In this document: piece by piece, positions 33,210 to 36,107 of the stretch | Layout: each line of letters starts with the position of its first letter | Numbering within the stretch: position 1 is the stretch's first letter | DNA from: Deltaproteobacteria bacterium | GTDB taxonomy: Bacteria > Desulfobacterota > Binatia > Binatales > Binataceae | Reading direction: 5' to 3' | DNA: 36,107 nt | Assembly (NCBI GenBank): GCA_027317185.1 | Contig: DAHVFB010000025.1 | Location: 1 to 36,107 of the forward strand | The notes under the pieces: generated by a model | Seen by the model: the letters and a program-made list of their open reading frames with translations, nothing else | The model's database searches: none | What the model was told of the DNA's origin: nothing | Program-made: the position numbers and the translations under genes

Positions 33210-33800
33210 CTACTCCTTGCCGCCGGGCTTCGTCGCTTCATTCTCACCCCAGCGCGGGAACAGAGCGTGACCGAATCCAAGCTGATCGAAAATCTTGCCG
33301 ATTGTATGGTTGATCAGATCATCGATGGTTTTCGGGCCGAAGTAGAAGGCCGGTACCGGCGGAAGCATGATCGAACCCATCTCCGCCGCCGCCACCATCG
33401 CGCGTAAATGTCCCAGATGCAGCGGCGTTTCGCGCGGCAGCAGAATCAGCGGACGGCGTTCCTTTAAACAGACGTCGGCCGCGCGGGTCAGCAGATTGTT
33501 CGATTGACAGTAGGCGATCGCCGCCAGCGTGTTCATCGAGCAGGGCACCACCACCATCCCGGCGGTTACAAATGATCCGCTAGCGATCGAGGCCGCGATA
33601 TTCCTGATGTTATGCAGGACGGCGACCTTCGCGCCCAGTTCCGATTGGCTCATTCCCAGTTCTTCGGAGAGTGTGATACGGGCGGCATCGGTCATCACCA
33701 GATGGACCTCGACGTCGCCTATTTCCCGCAGGCGATCGATCATCCTGACGCCGTAGACAATCCCGCTTGCCCCGGTCAGCCCGACGATTAATCTTCGCAT
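33210..33800 (-). CDS. ubiX: UbiX family flavin prenyltransferase
   Basis: UbiX joins dimethylallyl phosphate to FMN to make prenylated FMN, the cofactor of UbiD decarboxylases. The 196-aa protein has the N-terminal GLTGASGIVYGVR phosphate-binding loop, the VVPCSMNTLAAIAYCQSNNLLTRAADVCLKERRPLILLPRETPLH block, here cited in part as PCSMNTLAAIA and RPLILLPRETPLH, and the conserved PPVPAFYFGPKTIDDLINHTIGKI region. ATG 33800 is the start that fits the family; an ATG four codons earlier is possible. No ubiD gene is seen in the window, so the client enzyme must be elsewhere. It is directly linked to the PPOX-fold gene downstream. Confidence 0.95.
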   Translation of the reverse strand: MRRLIVGLTGASGIVYGVRMIDRLREIGDVEVHLVMTDAARITLSEELGMSQSELGAKVAVLHNIRNIAASIASGSFVTAGMVVVPCSMNTLAAIAYCQSNNLLTRAADVCLKERRPLILLPRETPLHLGHLRAMVAAAEMGSIMLPPVPAFYFGPKTIDDLINHTIGKIFDQLGFGHALFPRWGENEATKPGGKE

Positions 33801-34025
33801 GCTGGTAAGCATACGCTGTAAGCAGCATTAGTTAAACGATATTCTTGCGGCAAACGGGCGAAGGTGCGGCAGGTCGCCAAGGGGGCGCCGGTGCGGAGAT
33901 ATTCAGGTTGAATCTCAACCGATCCTGCGCCTAATATCCGATAGGTCCCCTTGGCATCATGCGGGTTCCGGGTAAGTTTCGGATGCCCGGTTCGCACGGC
34001 CGACATCTTAAGATCGAGGAGAAAT

Positions 34026-35387
34026 ATGAACGGACGGACCAGGATCGATTACGACACGCTGGTAAAAACGGACCGGGTCCATTCCCGGGTTTATACCGAT
34101 CCGGCGATTTTTGCCGACGAGATGGAGAAGATATTCCATCGCGGATGGGTTTTCGTCGGACATTCCGGTGAGGTCCCGAACACGGGCGATTTTCGCCTCA
34201 AACGGATTGGCTCTCAGCCGATTATCATGGTGCGGGATCAGTCCGGTAAGGTGCAGTTGCTGCTCAACCGATGCCGCCATCGCGGCGCCGCCGTATGCCA
34301 GTACGACCAGGGAAACCTACGTTCGTTCAAATGCGCCTATCACGGCTGGACCTACAAACTCGATGGCTCGCTGGCGGGCGTACCATATCCCGAAGCCTAC
34401 GGCGAGGATTTTCAACGCGATGAATTTGGACTCACGAAAGTGCCGCGGGTCGAGAGTTACCGCGGATTCATTTTCGCCAGCCTGAGCCCCGCCGGCATCA
34501 CGCTTAAAGAGCATCTGGGCCGCAGTGCCCAGGAAATCGACCTCTTTGCCGGGTTTTCCGACGAGGACGAAATCGAAGTTGTCTCCGGCCTCCATAAGTA
34601 CAATTTCAACGCGAACTGGAAGCTCGCGGTCGAGAATTCGATGGACGGCTACCATCCCAATGTCACCCACGAATCCTTCGTGGCGGCGGTGATGGAGCGG
34701 ATTAAGAGTCATCCCTCGCCTGAGCACGGTAAGGCAGGGTTTAATCCCGATTCGTTCAGTACCGGCGGTGGCGGGATCAGCAAGGATCTCGGCGGCGGCC
34801 ATGTGATGCTCGACTATGGGTTTCGCATCTACGATCCGCTCAATGGCGATCCGCTGCCGACTGTGCGCGCGATCAATCAGCGCGGCGAAGCTCATATGGC
34901 GGAGATTGCGGCGCGGGTCGGCGCGGAACGCGGCGCCGATGGGCTGCGCGAGGGCGCCACGCATACGTTAATCTTTCCGAATTTGATTCTGATCGGGCTG
35001 CATCTGCGGGTGGTGCAGCCGGTAAGCCTCGATTACACCGAGGTGTGCCTGTATCCGACCACGCTCAAATGGCTCGCGCCCGAGGTCAATGAAGTGCGGC
35101 TGCGATCGCATGAAGCTTTTTTCGGCTCTGGCAGCTTTGGCGGTCCGGACGACTCGGAAATTTTCGAGCGCATCCAGACTGCGGCGGCCGCCGATCTGGA
35201 GCCGTGGAATATCATTTCGCGTGGGATGAACCACGAACGCCGCGACGAAGAGGGGCTGCTGGTCGGTGCCATGACCGATGAAATTACCCAGCGCGCCATC
35301 TGGCGGCAGTGGAAAAAGGTGATGACGCAGGAGACCGGCGCGTCGGCGCGCAAGCGCGCCTCGCACGCCGCCGGAGAAAGGGGCTGA
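34026..35387 (+). CDS. Aromatic-ring-hydroxylating (Rieske) oxygenase alpha subunit
   Basis: This 453-aa protein is the catalytic subunit of a Rieske non-heme iron oxygenase, which adds dioxygen to an aromatic ring with electrons from a reductase. The Rieske 2Fe-2S motif is C83-x-H85 and C103-x2-H106, with the normal 17-residue spacing. The mononuclear iron site has the bridging Asp207 (NSMDGYHP), His210 and His215, and a later Asp at 375 or 376 (GGPDDSE). ATG 34026 is chosen for GAGGAGAAAT directly upstream; the frame is open further but without a site. A beta subunit follows 4 nt later and a second alpha gene after that. No ferredoxin or reductase gene is in view. Confidence 0.95.
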   Translation: MNGRTRIDYDTLVKTDRVHSRVYTDPAIFADEMEKIFHRGWVFVGHSGEVPNTGDFRLKRIGSQPIIMVRDQSGKVQLLLNRCRHRGAAVCQYDQGNLRSFKCAYHGWTYKLDGSLAGVPYPEAYGEDFQRDEFGLTKVPRVESYRGFIFASLSPAGITLKEHLGRSAQEIDLFAGFSDEDEIEVVSGLHKYNFNANWKLAVENSMDGYHPNVTHESFVAAVMERIKSHPSPEHGKAGFNPDSFSTGGGGISKDLGGGHVMLDYGFRIYDPLNGDPLPTVRAINQRGEAHMAEIAARVGAERGADGLREGATHTLIFPNLILIGLHLRVVQPVSLDYTEVCLYPTTLKWLAPEVNEVRLRSHEAFFGSGSFGGPDDSEIFERIQTAAAADLEPWNIISRGMNHERRDEEGLLVGAMTDEITQRAIWRQWKKVMTQETGASARKRASHAAGERG

Positions 35388-35391
35388 GCCG

Positions 35392-35865
35392 ATGGCCGCG
35401 GATCGATCGAAAGTTGAAAACTTTATCTACCATGAGGCGCGCCTCATGGACGAAAATCGCTACGACGAATGGCTAGCGCTATGGACCAGCGACGCCCTTT
35501 ACTGGGTTCCCTGCGGGCGCGACGATGCCGATCCCAAGCGCGAGGTGTCGTTGATTTATGACGATCACACGCGGTTGGAGACGCGAATCAGGCGGCTTAA
35601 TAGCGGTGTGGCCCATGCCCAGGATCCAAAGTCGCGGATGCGCCGCGTGATCTCGAATCTGGAGATTGAAGAAGAGTCCAATGGCGAAGTGAATACAGCC
35701 TCGAACTTCATCCTGGCCGAATTACGCCGCGGAGTGCAGGACGTTTTCGCCGGCCGCACAATTCATCGCTTGCGTCCCGAAAACGGCAGCTACAAGCTGG
35801 TGTTCAAGAAAGTGCTGCTGGTCAACAACGACGAGTACATCGACAACCTGACGTTCCTGGTTTAG
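35392..35865 (+). CDS. Aromatic-ring-hydroxylating oxygenase beta subunit
   Basis: This 157-aa protein is the small structural subunit of a Rieske ring-hydroxylating oxygenase, with the NTF2-like cone fold that assembles as alpha3beta3. Typical features are YHEARLMDENRYDEWLALWTSDALYWVPCG in pieces, the IYDDHTRLETRIRRL segment, and a C-terminal YKLVFKKVLLVNNDEYIDNLTFLV strand region. Length matches the family. The start ATG 35392 is 4 nt after the alpha stop, with a purine-rich AAAGGGGC upstream. It lies between two alpha-subunit genes, so it may serve both. Confidence 0.94.
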   Translation: MAADRSKVENFIYHEARLMDENRYDEWLALWTSDALYWVPCGRDDADPKREVSLIYDDHTRLETRIRRLNSGVAHAQDPKSRMRRVISNLEIEEESNGEVNTASNFILAELRRGVQDVFAGRTIHRLRPENGSYKLVFKKVLLVNNDEYIDNLTFLV

Positions 35866-35896
35866 GCAGCCGAAACCGGCGGAGGCGCTCTGCGGT

Positions 35897-36107
35897 ATGG
35901 CGCGGACAAACATAGTTTACGACGAACTGGTCAAGTCTGATCGGGTTCATTCGCGGCTGTACACCGACCCCGGGATTTTCGGGGAGGAGATCGATCGGAT
36001 ATTCCATCGCGGCTGGGTGTTCGTGGGACACGCGGGCGAGGTGCCGAATGCGGGCGACTTCCGGCGCAAGCGGATCGGGATGCAGCCAGCGATTATGGTT
36101 CGTGATC
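35897..36107 (+). CDS. Second Rieske oxygenase alpha subunit, partial (cut by window end)
   Basis: The first 70 codons of a second alpha subunit run off the end of the window. They begin MARTNIVYDELVKSDRVHSR and continue through IFHRGWVFVGHAGEVPNAGDF. By hand alignment over 68 residues, about three quarters match the alpha subunit at 34026, so the two are close paralogues. ATG 35897 follows GGAGGCG (35881-35887). The Rieske motif lies beyond the window, so completeness cannot be judged. The gene begins 31 nt after the beta subunit and is likely in the same operon. Different codons through the paired regions argue that the duplication is not very recent. Confidence 0.9.
   Translation, partial: MARTNIVYDELVKSDRVHSRLYTDPGIFGEEIDRIFHRGWVFVGHAGEVPNAGDFRRKRIGMQPAIMVRD

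Noticed and set aside
1-36107. CRISPR arrays, tRNA, rRNA, insertion sequences, riboswitches
   Set aside because: No direct-repeat array, cloverleaf, transposase or recognised riboswitch core was seen on either strand. Covariance-model searches were not possible, so small RNAs cannot be excluded.

Overview
The window is ordinary-looking, high-GC (roughly 60% by eye), gene-dense bacterial chromosome. Core genes (mutS, an N-acetylmuramoyl-alanine amidase, glnD, xerD, scpA, scpB, dnaB, moaA, mobA) are interleaved with many redox and catabolic enzymes: a flavin reductase, a luciferase-like monooxygenase, an aldehyde dehydrogenase, a ThDP decarboxylase, an acyl-CoA ligase, a dienelactone hydrolase-like enzyme, a flavin prenyltransferase and Rieske oxygenases. 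I see no phage, IS element, CRISPR array, tRNA or rRNA. The gene mix fits a Gram-negative heterotroph of a deltaproteobacteria-like lineage. The wealth of flavin and Rieske enzymes is reminiscent of Candidatus Binatota, but that placement is inference from memory and no marker was searched.

Layout. 1-2,700: two tiny ORFs with strong ribosome binding sites, then moaA with a DUF971 gene (minus strand) and a divergent flavin reductase. 2,749-5,814: a KimA-like APC transporter and an SDR-fold protein that has lost its catalytic Ser and Tyr. 5,984-10,039: a Met/Gly-rich exported protein, then mobA translationally linked to a luciferase-like monooxygenase, then an aldehyde dehydrogenase with its own terminator. 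10,191-20,068: a tightly packed seven-gene run, mutS-amidase-glnD-xerD-site-2 protease-scpA-scpB, in which most junctions overlap by 4 nt. 20,112-22,309: dnaB and a rhomboid protease (minus strand). 22,537-23,907: a dienelactone hydrolase-like gene and a VOC-family gene, convergent on a clear terminator. 23,997-27,753: YkvA-like, UPF0182 and a NarL-type regulator (minus strand). 27,881-31,266: a phenylpyruvate/indolepyruvate decarboxylase-like gene followed by an acyl-CoA ligase. 31,290-33,800: lipoprotein, DedA, PPOX-fold protein and UbiX (minus strand). 34,026 to the end: Rieske alpha, beta, and a second alpha cut by the window edge.

How the genes fit together. MoaA and MobA act at the start and end of molybdenum cofactor synthesis. 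The decarboxylase, CoA ligase and aldehyde dehydrogenase could form a 2-oxo acid to aldehyde to acid to acyl-CoA route, although the dehydrogenase lies about 18 kb away. The flavin reductase could supply reduced flavin to the luciferase-like enzyme. UbiX makes prenylated FMN, but no UbiD partner is present.

The most unusual signals are: strong over-representation of the palindrome GCGATCGC (at least 15 copies, about one expected); the SDR with a dead active site; a mobA that needs a non-canonical start codon overlapping the upstream stop; the tandem alpha-beta-alpha Rieske locus; and the Met-rich exported protein. I did not find a convincing wholly new multi-gene system.
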